Positions 1 through 7,800 of a stretch of 64,000 nt of DNA are shown piece by piece. Origin of the DNA: Candidatus Nitronauta litoralis (GTDB lineage: Bacteria; Nitrospinota; Nitrospinia; Nitrospinales; Nitrospinaceae); contig CP048685.1 of NCBI GenBank assembly GCA_015698285.1, positions 3,162,001-3,226,000 of the forward strand, in the 5' to 3' direction. The position numbers and the translations under genes were made by a program. Below the pieces are notes generated by a model. It ran no database searches. It was not told the DNA's origin and saw only the letters and a list, made by a program, of their open reading frames with translations. Each line of letters begins with the position of its first letter. The first letter of the stretch is position 1.

Positions 1-2
1 GT

Positions 3-344
3 GAAGCGATGGCTCTGGCACAAAAAGGCGGGCTGGCTTTAAACAAGATGCTGGAGGTCACCGGCGCAGGCGCGGCGGGATCCTGGGCACTGGATAATCT
101 GGGAAAACAGATTGCCGAAGGTGATATGGAGCCCGGTTTTATGGTTGACCTCATGCGAAAAGATCTGACTATTGTACAAAAAGAGGCGGCTGGTCTTGAT
201 CTCCCTTTATTGGGAGCTGGCATGGTGGAGCGTTTATTTCAGGCGGCCTCTGAAATGGGACATGGCCAAAAGGGGACCCAGGCCTTGAGCCGGGTGGTGG
301 AGGCCACCGGAAAATTTAAGTTTGGAGAACGTCCAGGAGAGTAA
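3..344 (+). CDS. C-terminal part of a 3-hydroxyisobutyrate/tartronate semialdehyde dehydrogenase-family protein (5' truncated by window edge)
   Basis: The reading frame is open from the window edge, so only the last 113 or so residues are seen. They match the all-helical C-terminal domain of the beta-hydroxyacid dehydrogenase family (GarR/MmsB/GLYR1-like NAD(P)-dependent oxidoreductases). Visible features are the stretch 'GDMEPGFMVDLMRKDLTIV', where the family has a conserved F..L..KDL segment carrying part of the substrate/cofactor contact, and the 'GHGQKGTQAL' tail typical of the last helix. The Rossmann domain and catalytic Lys region lie outside the window. Substrate cannot be told from this part. 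The stop is followed by an unrelated short open frame, so no operon is evident downstream. Confidence 0.75.
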   Translation, partial: EAMALAQKGGLALNKMLEVTGAGAAGSWALDNLGKQIAEGDMEPGFMVDLMRKDLTIVQKEAAGLDLPLLGAGMVERLFQAASEMGHGQKGTQALSRVVEATGKFKFGERPGE

Positions 345-400
345 TAAAGAGGTTTTTGGGGAAAAATAAAACTTTTTTGATTACTTTGAATCTAAAGTGT

Positions 401-607
401 ATGGATAACTCTAAAGACGACATTCCCGATTTACTTGAATCGCTTCTGGTGGATGGTCGTTTCCTGCCAACGTACCCATTCGACCTGAACCAATCTCTCA
501 AGATTCGCGATGGGTTGAAGGACAGAGATACGTCTTCCATTTCCCGGCATGTTCTTCAGGAATTGCAAATTAAAAGCCTGAAAAGCCGCGAAATCTGTCT
601 GAACTGA
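401..607 (+). CDS. Small hypothetical protein (68 aa)
   Basis: A short frame starting at ATG 401; an alternative TTG start lies at 356. The product is soluble and mixed charged, with no signal peptide, membrane segment or motif I recognise. The sequence 'VDGRFLPTYPFDL' in the middle is not low complexity, which argues mildly for a real gene. No convincing Shine-Dalgarno sequence precedes the ATG. It ends 13 bases before the convergent end of the repressor gene on the other strand. It could also be a chance open frame in a short intergenic gap. Confidence 0.35.
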   Translation: MDNSKDDIPDLLESLLVDGRFLPTYPFDLNQSLKIRDGLKDRDTSSISRHVLQELQIKSLKSREICLN

Positions 608-620
608 CCCCTCCAAACGA

Positions 621-1313
621 CTACAGACGCCTTCCAACCCAAACGATGCGGCCGATAAGGTCGAGTTGTTTTTCTTTTTCCCGTGGAATTTTTTCTTCAG
701 GGGCTGCCCCGGTCTTGTCCCCGCGAATTGTCAATCCTCCTTCGAGGCGGCGTTCCACCCGCCTGACATAAAGCCCGCCGTCAATATGGATTAGGAAAAT
801 ACCATCCTCACGTTTTTTTTCAGGGGACCGATCGACCAGCAGGAGGTCATCCGCTTTAATGGTGGGTTCCATAGCGTCACCAGTGCACCGAATTAACAGT
901 AGTTGATCGGGGACGGATCGCAGTTCCTGAACAACCCAATCCCGTTTGAAGGCAAGATGATCAACCACCTGACTGGATTGAATCGAGGCGCCATTTGACA
1001 AGAGCCCGAGGTCATATTGGGGAACAAAGACGAATCCTCCTGTATCTTTCCGAACTGTAGAGGCAGGCTCCTGTTTAAGGGCAGGTGATTCACCCCCGGT
1101 TAACAGCCAACCTGGGTCGCATTCCAGAATTCTGGCCAAGTTCAAGAGAGTATCAACCGTGGGAACCCGCTTGCCGGATTCATAGTGGTTCATCGTCGGC
1201 TCGGAAATTCCTGCAAGTTCAGATAATTTTTTCTGCGTGAACCCCTTGTTTTTACGAAAAAAAACTAATCTATCGTTTAGTTTATTGTGTTCTTTAATGT
1301 TTATTGTTGACAT
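621..1313 (-). CDS. XRE-family repressor with S24 (LexA/CI-like) C-terminal domain lacking the catalytic dyad
   Basis: The 230-residue product has an N-terminal helix-turn-helix (about residues 10-70, 'GFTQKKLSELAGISEPTMNH') and a C-terminal S24/LexA-fold domain (about 95-228). Proteins of this design are DNA-binding repressors, many of which cut themselves after RecA activation. The nucleophile motif normally reads GDSMEPT but is GDAMEPT here (Ala147). The general-base lysine of the V-x-V-K-R motif aligns with Arg184 ('LYVRRV'). Both catalytic residues are therefore replaced, suggesting a non-cleavable regulator that may sense something else or only dimerise. The gene is divergent from a small gene at 1441; a plus-strand promoter overlaps its start codon, a good place for autoregulated control. 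No other phage genes are visible. Confidence 0.88.
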   Translation of the reverse strand: MSTINIKEHNKLNDRLVFFRKNKGFTQKKLSELAGISEPTMNHYESGKRVPTVDTLLNLARILECDPGWLLTGGESPALKQEPASTVRKDTGGFVFVPQYDLGLLSNGASIQSSQVVDHLAFKRDWVVQELRSVPDQLLLIRCTGDAMEPTIKADDLLLVDRSPEKKREDGIFLIHIDGGLYVRRVERRLEGGLTIRGDKTGAAPEEKIPREKEKQLDLIGRIVWVGRRL

Positions 1314-1335
1314 TTGCTTAATAATTTTTTAGATT
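1307..1335 (+). promoter_or_regulatory. Candidate sigma70-type promoter in the repressor/small-gene divergent region
   Basis: A perfect -35 TTGACA (1307-1312) is followed after 17 bases by TAGATT (1330-1335, 4 of 6 to TATAAT). It points toward the 58-aa gene and the MlaA-family gene. The -35 box overlaps the start codon of the divergent repressor, so repressor binding here would be expected to affect both genes. No clear symmetric operator was picked out in the very AT-rich spacer. Confidence 0.45.
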
Positions 1336-1440
1336 ATTTTTAAAAATTAAATATACCACAAGTTTTTTTGAATTTGTACTTAATAATGCGAAGGAGCCTG
1401 GGGGGCAATCCACCGCCGTCTTTTAATATGGGGGTACCTT

Positions 1441-1617
1441 ATGGGGAACGATCAAGAGCTGGACCAGGATATTGTAATGAAATTACTAAATGAAACTTGT
1501 AATGAGATGGCAAAAACAATTCGCATACAGCAGAAAGAGATTCGGAGACTTCGTCGAGAATGCGGGGAAGGTGTTGAAAGGATTGAGGAAGAGCCTAAAA
1601 AATTCCGTGTAAATTGA
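1441..1617 (+). CDS. Small hypothetical protein (58 aa), divergent from the repressor
   Basis: ATG 1441 is preceded by a G-rich run (GGGGG, six bases upstream) that could act as ribosome binding site. The product is highly charged and predicted helical: an acidic N-terminus, then a basic stretch 'RIQQKEIRRLRREC', then an acidic tail, as in a short coiled coil. No family is recognised. Position, divergent from an XRE/S24 regulator and just upstream of the MlaA-family gene, makes it a possible repressor-controlled gene or an anti-repressor-like partner, but that is inference from position only. The last codons (CCGTGTAAATTGA) are repeated nearly exactly a few bases downstream (CCGTGTAAACTGA). 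Confidence 0.5.
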   Translation: MGNDQELDQDIVMKLLNETCNEMAKTIRIQQKEIRRLRRECGEGVERIEEEPKKFRVN

Positions 1618-1672
1618 AGGTGTCCCGTGTAAACTGACTTCAAAAATTTTGTCTAAACCGGAGGAAAAAACC

Positions 1673-2572
1673 ATGGAGCTCAAAACATTATCAGGCAGCA
1701 CCATTCTGATTTTGAGTTTACTGGCGACGCCAGGATTGAGCATGACTTCTGATAGTTCATTTATGAACCATTCGGAGCAGTCCATTGCAGGGGATGACTT
1801 GCTTGCAAAAGAAATAGATATCCATTTGGAAAAAAAAACAAAGCCGAAAAAGGATGAACCAGGCATTCAAATGGAAAAGAAAATGCCAGAATCTCCCCGG
1901 GCTGAGCCGGAAGAGGAGTTTGAAGATGATCCTTTTGCTTCAGGGGAAAAAGAGGACAAGGCCGAAAAAGATGAGGATAATCTGGAAGGGGTCAATCGTG
2001 CCATGCACGATGTCAACGATACGATCTACCAATATTTTTTTCGTCCATTGGCAAAAGGTTATAAGGAAGTCATGCCAGATGACGGTCGCAAAGTTCTTAC
2101 CAATGTATTCGATAATCTGAAAGCACCGGCCAAACTGGTCAGCAGTGCCATTCAGGGGGATACAGATAAATCCGGACGGGTAGTGAGCCGTTTTCTCATC
2201 AACACGACAGCAGGTATGGGCGGTATGCTGGATGTTGCGGGCGAAGAGTATGAAATTGAAAATGTAAATGAAGACTTTGACCAGGCTCTGGCGTCCAGCG
2301 GAGTGGAGTCCGGAGACTATCTTGTCCTGCCTGTTCTCGGGCCAACAACCACCCGCGGTGTTGTAGGAAGGGTAGTGGACACGGCTCTAAACCCTCTCAC
2401 TTATACGGGCGCTGGATTTTTTGTCAATGCGGCTGTTAACACAACAGAGCGGGTAAATGAAACCTCCGGTCATATCGACGACATTGATGAGCTTAACAAA
2501 AGTGCTATTGACCCTTACGAAGCGCAACGCCACTTTTATCTTGAATTGCGGGAAAAACAGATCAAGGAATAG
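1673..2572 (+). CDS. mlaA: MlaA/VacJ-family outer-membrane phospholipid transport protein without a lipobox
   Basis: MlaA removes mislocalised phospholipids from the outer leaflet of the outer membrane and passes them to the MlaC shuttle. The family domain spans about residues 105-275, beginning with 'GVNRAMHDVNDTIYQYFFRP' and including 'RFLINTTAGMGGMLDVA' and 'GDYLVLPVLGPTT'. ATG 1673 is chosen because GGAGG lies eight bases upstream; a TTG at 1649 is in frame but lacks a ribosome site. The N-terminus looks like a signal peptide (hydrophobic 'TILILSLLATPGLS') but no cysteine follows, so unlike E. coli MlaA it would not be lipid-anchored. A long acidic/lysine-rich linker (about 30-100) precedes the domain. 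No mlaBCDEF genes are in the window. An intrinsic terminator follows. Confidence 0.88.
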   Translation: MELKTLSGSTILILSLLATPGLSMTSDSSFMNHSEQSIAGDDLLAKEIDIHLEKKTKPKKDEPGIQMEKKMPESPRAEPEEEFEDDPFASGEKEDKAEKDEDNLEGVNRAMHDVNDTIYQYFFRPLAKGYKEVMPDDGRKVLTNVFDNLKAPAKLVSSAIQGDTDKSGRVVSRFLINTTAGMGGMLDVAGEEYEIENVNEDFDQALASSGVESGDYLVLPVLGPTTTRGVVGRVVDTALNPLTYTGAGFFVNAAVNTTERVNETSGHIDDIDELNKSAIDPYEAQRHFYLELREKQIKE

Positions 2573-2652
2573 TTTCGGTTGCCACGCTAAAAACCTTTTG
2601 GCTGTCCCAGGCAGGTTTTCCGGTTTGTGAGGGCAGTTGACCTGAAAAAAAT

Positions 2653-2688
2653 AAAAACCCTCGGGCTTAATTGCCTGGGGGTTTTTTT
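2653..2688 (+). terminator. Intrinsic terminator after the MlaA-family gene
   Basis: The sequence AAAAACCCTCGGGC, a short TTAATT loop and GCCTGGGGGTTTTTTT form a G/C-rich hairpin with flanking A and T tracts, about 80 bases past the MlaA stop. The A tract on the other side means it may also work for minus-strand transcription. Confidence 0.8.
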
Positions 2689-2823
2689 ATTTGCATGAAA
2701 AAATGTTTTGTCCTGGAAATAATTCAGGCTGGAGAAAAGAGTAACCCACCAAATCTGGAATGAAAAAACTCTTAAAACCAAGAGCGCAAACTTAAAATTT
2801 AATTTTGAAAAATAATTAAGGAG

Positions 2824-3216
2824 TTATTTTACCAGCCACTGCACAGCCTGAGGTTCGTCGAAAAATACTTTGGCTTTAAAATCCAAACCCATTTTTTTCA
2901 TTACGGTTAAAAATAATTCCTTGAGCTGTAAAAACCCCTTGTCCCAGGTCAGGACACACACGGTTCCATCCAAAACCTTGTATTTCCTGAATAATTGTCC
3001 CAACATTTGAAAGCCGTGTATATCGATTCCATCATTACCAAACCTGTTATCCAAAAGGAAACGAAAGTGTTTAACGTCCTGATTATTTTTTATTGTGTTT
3101 TCAATCAAGGTTGCCCAATCAGGATTCTCTGCATCTCCAACGACATAAATCCTGAAAACCTTTTCTCCTTCGAAAGATTCAAGTCGGACACCAATATTAT
3201 TTTTGTATTTTTTCAC
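2824..3216 (-). CDS. Hypothetical protein, probable STAS/SpoIIAA-like fold
   Basis: A 130-residue soluble protein starting at GTG. Alternating strand and helix pattern, with a central 'FRFLLDNRFGNDGIDIHGFQMLG' region and a C-terminal 'AKVFFDEPQAVQWLVK', resembles the ending of SpoIIAA/STAS-like proteins, in which a final strand leads into an 'e.A..WL' helix. These are small protein-interaction domains often in regulatory or lipid-related pathways. No phosphorylatable DSSG motif is visible, so if it is STAS-like it is not a classical anti-anti-sigma factor. There is no good ribosome site, so the exact start is uncertain. It stands alone between the MlaA-family gene and the IS element. Confidence 0.5.
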   Translation of the reverse strand: MKKYKNNIGVRLESFEGEKVFRIYVVGDAENPDWATLIENTIKNNQDVKHFRFLLDNRFGNDGIDIHGFQMLGQLFRKYKVLDGTVCVLTWDKGFLQLKELFLTVMKKMGLDFKAKVFFDEPQAVQWLVK

Positions 3217-3535
3217 TGTGTTTTTTAATGGTTGAATAAAAAACTTTTGAATAAAAAGTGAGTTAGCGAGTAGCTAACAATAGTAAGTCTACTTATTAAA
3301 TATATTAGATAATGGAGGAGTCGCCAAGCCTGTCAGGACGTTTATGGGATTAACATATTGGGAGTTTCAGAAACATGGAGTTTGGGATCGAAGGATTTCA
3401 ATTACTTCTAAAGAAAGTGTATTTGGGATGAAAGCTTTGTTTTCTGGAATATAACGAAAAGAAAACTTCTGCTGTAGATAAGGGAGGAGAGAGATTCTAT
3501 GTGATCAAAGATTGAAGCGGGGAAATACGAATGAA
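3217..3535. other. Intergenic stretch without a recognisable gene
   Basis: About 320 AT-rich bases between the STAS-like gene and the left end of the IS481-family element. A 36-codon frame beginning at ATG 3344 is too short and has no recognisable similarity; it could be the debris of an interrupted gene next to the insertion. A strong purine run near 3482 (GGGAGGAGAG) is not followed by a usable frame. Confidence 0.4.
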
Positions 3536-4738
3536 TGTACAAAGCTAGTATTTGCCGAACAGTGGCCCTTGTTGGGTATTGGATTTAGGCGGCTAATTTA
3601 GCCGTCTTTTTTATTTTTTGCTCCTGTGTTTTATCTGGTTTTGGAAGACCTTCCTTGAAGACGGTTTCCGGTGTCCTGCCGTTCATATTTCTGCCCTGAT
3701 GAGGACGCTTGGTGTTGTAGTGGATGAAGTAGGTGTCGAGGTCCTTCTGCATTTCCTCAACAGACTCGTACCATTTCTTTCTTCCCATGATGCGGAAGTG
3801 CTCGTCAAGCAGGGTTCTGTGAAGGCGTTCAACAAAGCCGTTGCTCTGGGGACGACGGACTTTTGTGGTGCGGTGTTCGATCTGTTCTAACTGCAAAAAC
3901 AGTTCGTAAGGGTGGCGGTCTTTTCGTCCACAAAACTCTCTGCCGTTGTCACTCAAGATGGTCGCGATCCTGGCATCGTGAGATTCAAAGAACGGGAGTA
4001 CCTCGTTGTTAAGCGTCTGGACTGCGGTAACCGGAAGCTTGCTGGTGTAGAGCCTTCCCCATGCATACCGGCTGTAGCAATCGATGACAGACTGGAGGTA
4101 CACACGGCCTACGCCTTTCAAGGTTCCGACTATGAAGGTGTCCACCGCCACCAGGTCACCGGTGTGCCGGGTTTCGATGTGGCGGTCTCGAAACTCCGGA
4201 CTGAACCTTTCTAACGCACGAATCTGATCTTCGGTCAGGTCGATCTTCTTGCCCTTGATCGATTGTTCCAATCTCAGGAATCGTTGATGTTTCTGCAAGA
4301 GGTTGTGACGGCTCCACACACCCCGGACGCCGCCAGAGGAAACGTTGATTCCGGAAAGCATCAGGTCCTGGGCCACCCGCAGGCAACCATGAGAAGGATG
4401 TTTCAGGGAATAGTCCAGAACCGCCTTCTCAATCTCCTCAGAGACCCGGTTGGGATGGGGGCTTTTGGCACCAGGCAGACGGTCGATGAGACCCTCTGCA
4501 CCATAGGTCTGGTAGTTGCGGCGTATCTCGTAGAACTGGGTGCGGGAATAGCCCATTATCTTGCAGGCTTTACTGATATTGCCCAGTTCACCTGCCAGCT
4601 CTAGCATGGACAGTTTCCTTCGTGCTACCTTGTTCACGGTGGTCATTGGATTCTCCTTTTCGAGTAAATTGGTAAGCTTCGACACTTACAATTTACCCAA
4701 TCAAGGGCCAATGACCACTTTCTCTTCAAAAATGATCA
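3536..4738 (-). mobile_element. IS481-family insertion sequence, apparently intact
   Basis: The left boundary is fixed by comparison: the bases from TGTACAAAGCTAG at 3536 onward recur at 44816, while the sequence before differs. The right end is less sure. An inverted counterpart of the internal GTGGCCCTTG-TTGGGT block lies at about 4698-4715, and a matching TGATCA-type tip would end near 4738. One full-length transposase gene fills the element on the minus strand. I could not see a clear target-site duplication. A truncated second copy of the left end is in the 44.8-kb island. Confidence 0.8.
3585..4646 (-). CDS. IS481-family DDE transposase
   Basis: The 353-residue product catalyses cut-and-paste or copy-out transposition of the surrounding element. 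The N-terminal third holds helix-turn-helix segments ('NISKACKIMGYSRTQFYEI'), and the C-terminal rve-type integrase domain shows the DDE triad in 'DLVAVDTFIVG', 'ILSDNGREF' and 'NGFVERLHRTL'. The ATG at 4646 is preferred because AAGGAG sits six bases upstream; an in-frame GTG at 4685 would add 13 residues without a ribosome site. No frameshift or early stop is seen, so the enzyme is probably functional. It is oriented toward the left end of the element. Confidence 0.92.
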   Translation of the reverse strand: MTTVNKVARRKLSMLELAGELGNISKACKIMGYSRTQFYEIRRNYQTYGAEGLIDRLPGAKSPHPNRVSEEIEKAVLDYSLKHPSHGCLRVAQDLMLSGINVSSGGVRGVWSRHNLLQKHQRFLRLEQSIKGKKIDLTEDQIRALERFSPEFRDRHIETRHTGDLVAVDTFIVGTLKGVGRVYLQSVIDCYSRYAWGRLYTSKLPVTAVQTLNNEVLPFFESHDARIATILSDNGREFCGRKDRHPYELFLQLEQIEHRTTKVRRPQSNGFVERLHRTLLDEHFRIMGRKKWYESVEEMQKDLDTYFIHYNTKRPHQGRNMNGRTPETVFKEGLPKPDKTQEQKIKKTAKLAA

Positions 4739-4803
4739 ACTGTCAGACTATTACTAGCACTCTTCAGAATGAATCAGCCTTATGTGTTCCCGGCTTTATG
4801 CCT

Positions 4804-7800
4804 CTACCCATTTGCTTTTACAGGCAGCATTACAGTAAAAGTGGTGCCTTTACCCGGTTGGCTTTTGACTTCGATATCTCCTTGATGGTTTTTGATCACC
4901 CCAAGCGTGAGGAGAAGTCCGAGCCCTGAGCGTTTGAATGCAGATTTAGTAGTGAAGAACGGATCAAAAATAGCGTCGAGGTTTTCGGGGGGGATGCCGC
5001 AGCCAGAATCCTGGATATGGATTTTGACCTGATTTTCATCACGCTCTGTGGCTATTAGAATTTTTCCTTTATGATCCGGGAGGGCTTCCTCAGCATTTTG
5101 TAGAAGATGCCCCAACGCTTGCCGGATTTGTGTTGTTGAGCCGGATATCTGCGGCAGGCCTTGTGCGAAATGTTTTTCGAAAGTGACCTGGTCGCCAAGT
5201 TTTTCCTGGTCTCCATTGACCACTTCCTCGATGACCTGATTGAGGTCCATATTTTCTGGTTCGTCCGTTTCTGGAGTGTGGCAATCTTTCAGTCGAGCGA
5301 GGAGGTCCGACACTCTCCCACATTCTTTTATCGCGATGTCTACCAACCCTTTGTGGATTTCTTCCATCTGGACCCGGTCACCAACTTGTTCCAGAATATT
5401 GCGGATACCGTGAATCGGGTTGTTGATTTGCTGGGCAACGACACCTGCGAGTTGTGCGGTCGCCTTTAATTTTTCTGAACGCACTTTTTTGTCCTGGACC
5501 GTTTTGAGTTGTTCCGTTCTCTTGACCACCATTTCTTCAAGATGATCCCGAATATTTTGCAATTCCTCTTCCAGTCTGGTCCTTTGTGTGATGTCAGTCA
5601 GGATACCCACTAAACCGTATAAAACTCCTGAGGAATTGCGGAGGGGGAATTTGATGGTGTCGAATATATGAGCTCCATCGCTATATAAGATTGTGTCTTT
5701 ACACTCAAATGTTGTTCCCGATTCGAGAACTTTCATGTCTGCATTTTTGAATTCGTCGGCAAGGTCCTGAGGGAAAATATCATGGTCTACTTTACCCCGT
5801 ACTTCATTTTGGGTAACCCGGAATAGATCTGCAAACTGTTTGTTGACTGTGCGATAACGTCCTTCGCTGTCTTTCAGATATATGGCTGCAGGTGTGTTAT
5901 TCAGTATATGCTGCAGGTGTTCTTCTCCCTCACGTAGATTTTCTTCCATTCGCACGCGTTCTGAAATATCCCGAATCACTCTCAAGTATAGTTTCTGGTT
6001 GTGAGCCATAAAGGTGCTTGAAGATACTTCAGCGGGAAACACAGTGCCGTCTTTTTTCTTGTGGTAACGCATGAATGACTGGCTTGCTAATCCAATTCCA
6101 CTGACGGATCCGTTACCGACTTTAATTTCAGGCTCCGTTGAAATGTCGGTCAATTTCAACCTGAGAATTTCGTCGCGATCAAAACCAAACATCCTGACGG
6201 CAGATTCATTTACCTCCAGCAGGCGTTTAGTGGTGGCATTGATAATGAGAATGGCGTCGCTTTCGGCAGAAAGTATTTTCCTGAATTTTTCTTCACTTTC
6301 TTTCAGTGCTTGTTCCACTGCTTTTCGGCGTGAAATATCGTGCACGATTCCGACGAACATACGCCGGTAATCCTGGAATATTTCACGGACGGCAACTTCA
6401 ACAGGAAAAACAGTGCCATCTTTTTTCTGGGCCATGAATTCCCGTGGAGGCTTGCCAACCACTTTAGCTGTTCCGGTTACCAGGTAATTACTGATGTAAT
6501 TTCCATGTTCACTGCGATAAGGTTCCGGCATTAACAGGTTTATATTCTGGCCAACTGTTTCTTCGGTGCTGTAACCAAAAACCTTTTCAGCTCCGGAGTT
6601 AAATGACTGGATAATCCCATTTTCGTCGATTGTTATGAACCCATCAGCGGAATGGTCGACAATTGAGTTGAGAAGGGTTTCATTTTCTTTAAGCAGTTTT
6701 TCTGATTGGCGGAATTCAGTGAGGTCCTGACCAATGGCAAGAATGGAATGGAGATCTCCGGATTCGGTTTCTTGCTTAATCAGATTGAAAAGCAGGGTTC
6801 TTTCTTCATTGTTTCCGAGTTTAATCACACATTCAAAGTCGCTATTTGTTTTTGACTTGAAAACATTGAGGACATCTTCACGATATTCTGTGGCTTGCTC
6901 TTCATTAAAAATGAGATTGAAAAAATCTTTTTCAAAGACATCTTTTCTCTCCAGGCCAGACAATCGGGAGGCTGCAGGGTTGATGTCGAGGGTTTCAAAG
7001 TTTGTGCTTAACCTGAAAACTAAAAAGTCGGAATATTCGAATAAAGAGTCTGCTGTTTTGGGTGTATTTGCAGATTCCCCTCTGGGAGGGGTGATATAGG
7101 CAATGCCTCCATCAAATACACCTTCCGAAGTGTGCAAGGCGGTGAAATGCATTGTTGTATCTTTATATTCACCATCTGTAGCCGCCAAGGGCAGCGTGAT
7201 TTCTAAAGTACCCTGTTCGGCAAGAGGGGAAATCAGATGCGATTCCATATCAAAATCAGTATCGTCCTTCAAAAGGTATTGAAGGCCTTGCCCGATAGCT
7301 TCATAGTCTGTTGGTCCCAGAATATTTTCAGCAGCTTTGTTCCATTCTGTAATGGCCCCCTTGTCATTGATGGATAAGATAGGCAGGTCAAGCTGGCCAA
7401 AATGTTTGACCTGGTTTTCAAGGGTGTCTACGAGTTGTTTTTGCAGGAGCAGGTCGCCTTCCATTTCTTTCTGATAGTCCTCAAAACTTTTTTCCTTTTC
7501 CTCCAATTCATGTAGGGTGGCGTCAAAGTCCTGCTGGACTTTTTTTAAGTCGTCCAACTCAGTTTGCAACATTCCATGGGCAAGATTGAGGGCGTTGTTT
7601 TCCTGTTCCTGGCGCTTCATTTTCTGGTTAAGAATTTCCAGGTCCGATTCGATTTGTTGCCTCTTAACGGCTTCCATGCCCAGTTTTTCCTGCATGGAAT
7701 CAATCTCGGCTGTTTTGCGAGCGATTTCTTCCTCTTTTGCTAGCAGACTTTTTTCTACCTCTCCCATCTTTTCTTCATGTTGTGCCTGGAGGATGGCCAG

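Noticed and set aside
621-1617. A prophage at the repressor
   Set aside because: No integrase, terminase or structural genes nearby; only the regulator and one small gene.
3344-3454. 36-codon frame left of the IS481 element
   Set aside because: Too short, no ribosome site and no recognisable similarity. Possibly the remains of an interrupted gene.
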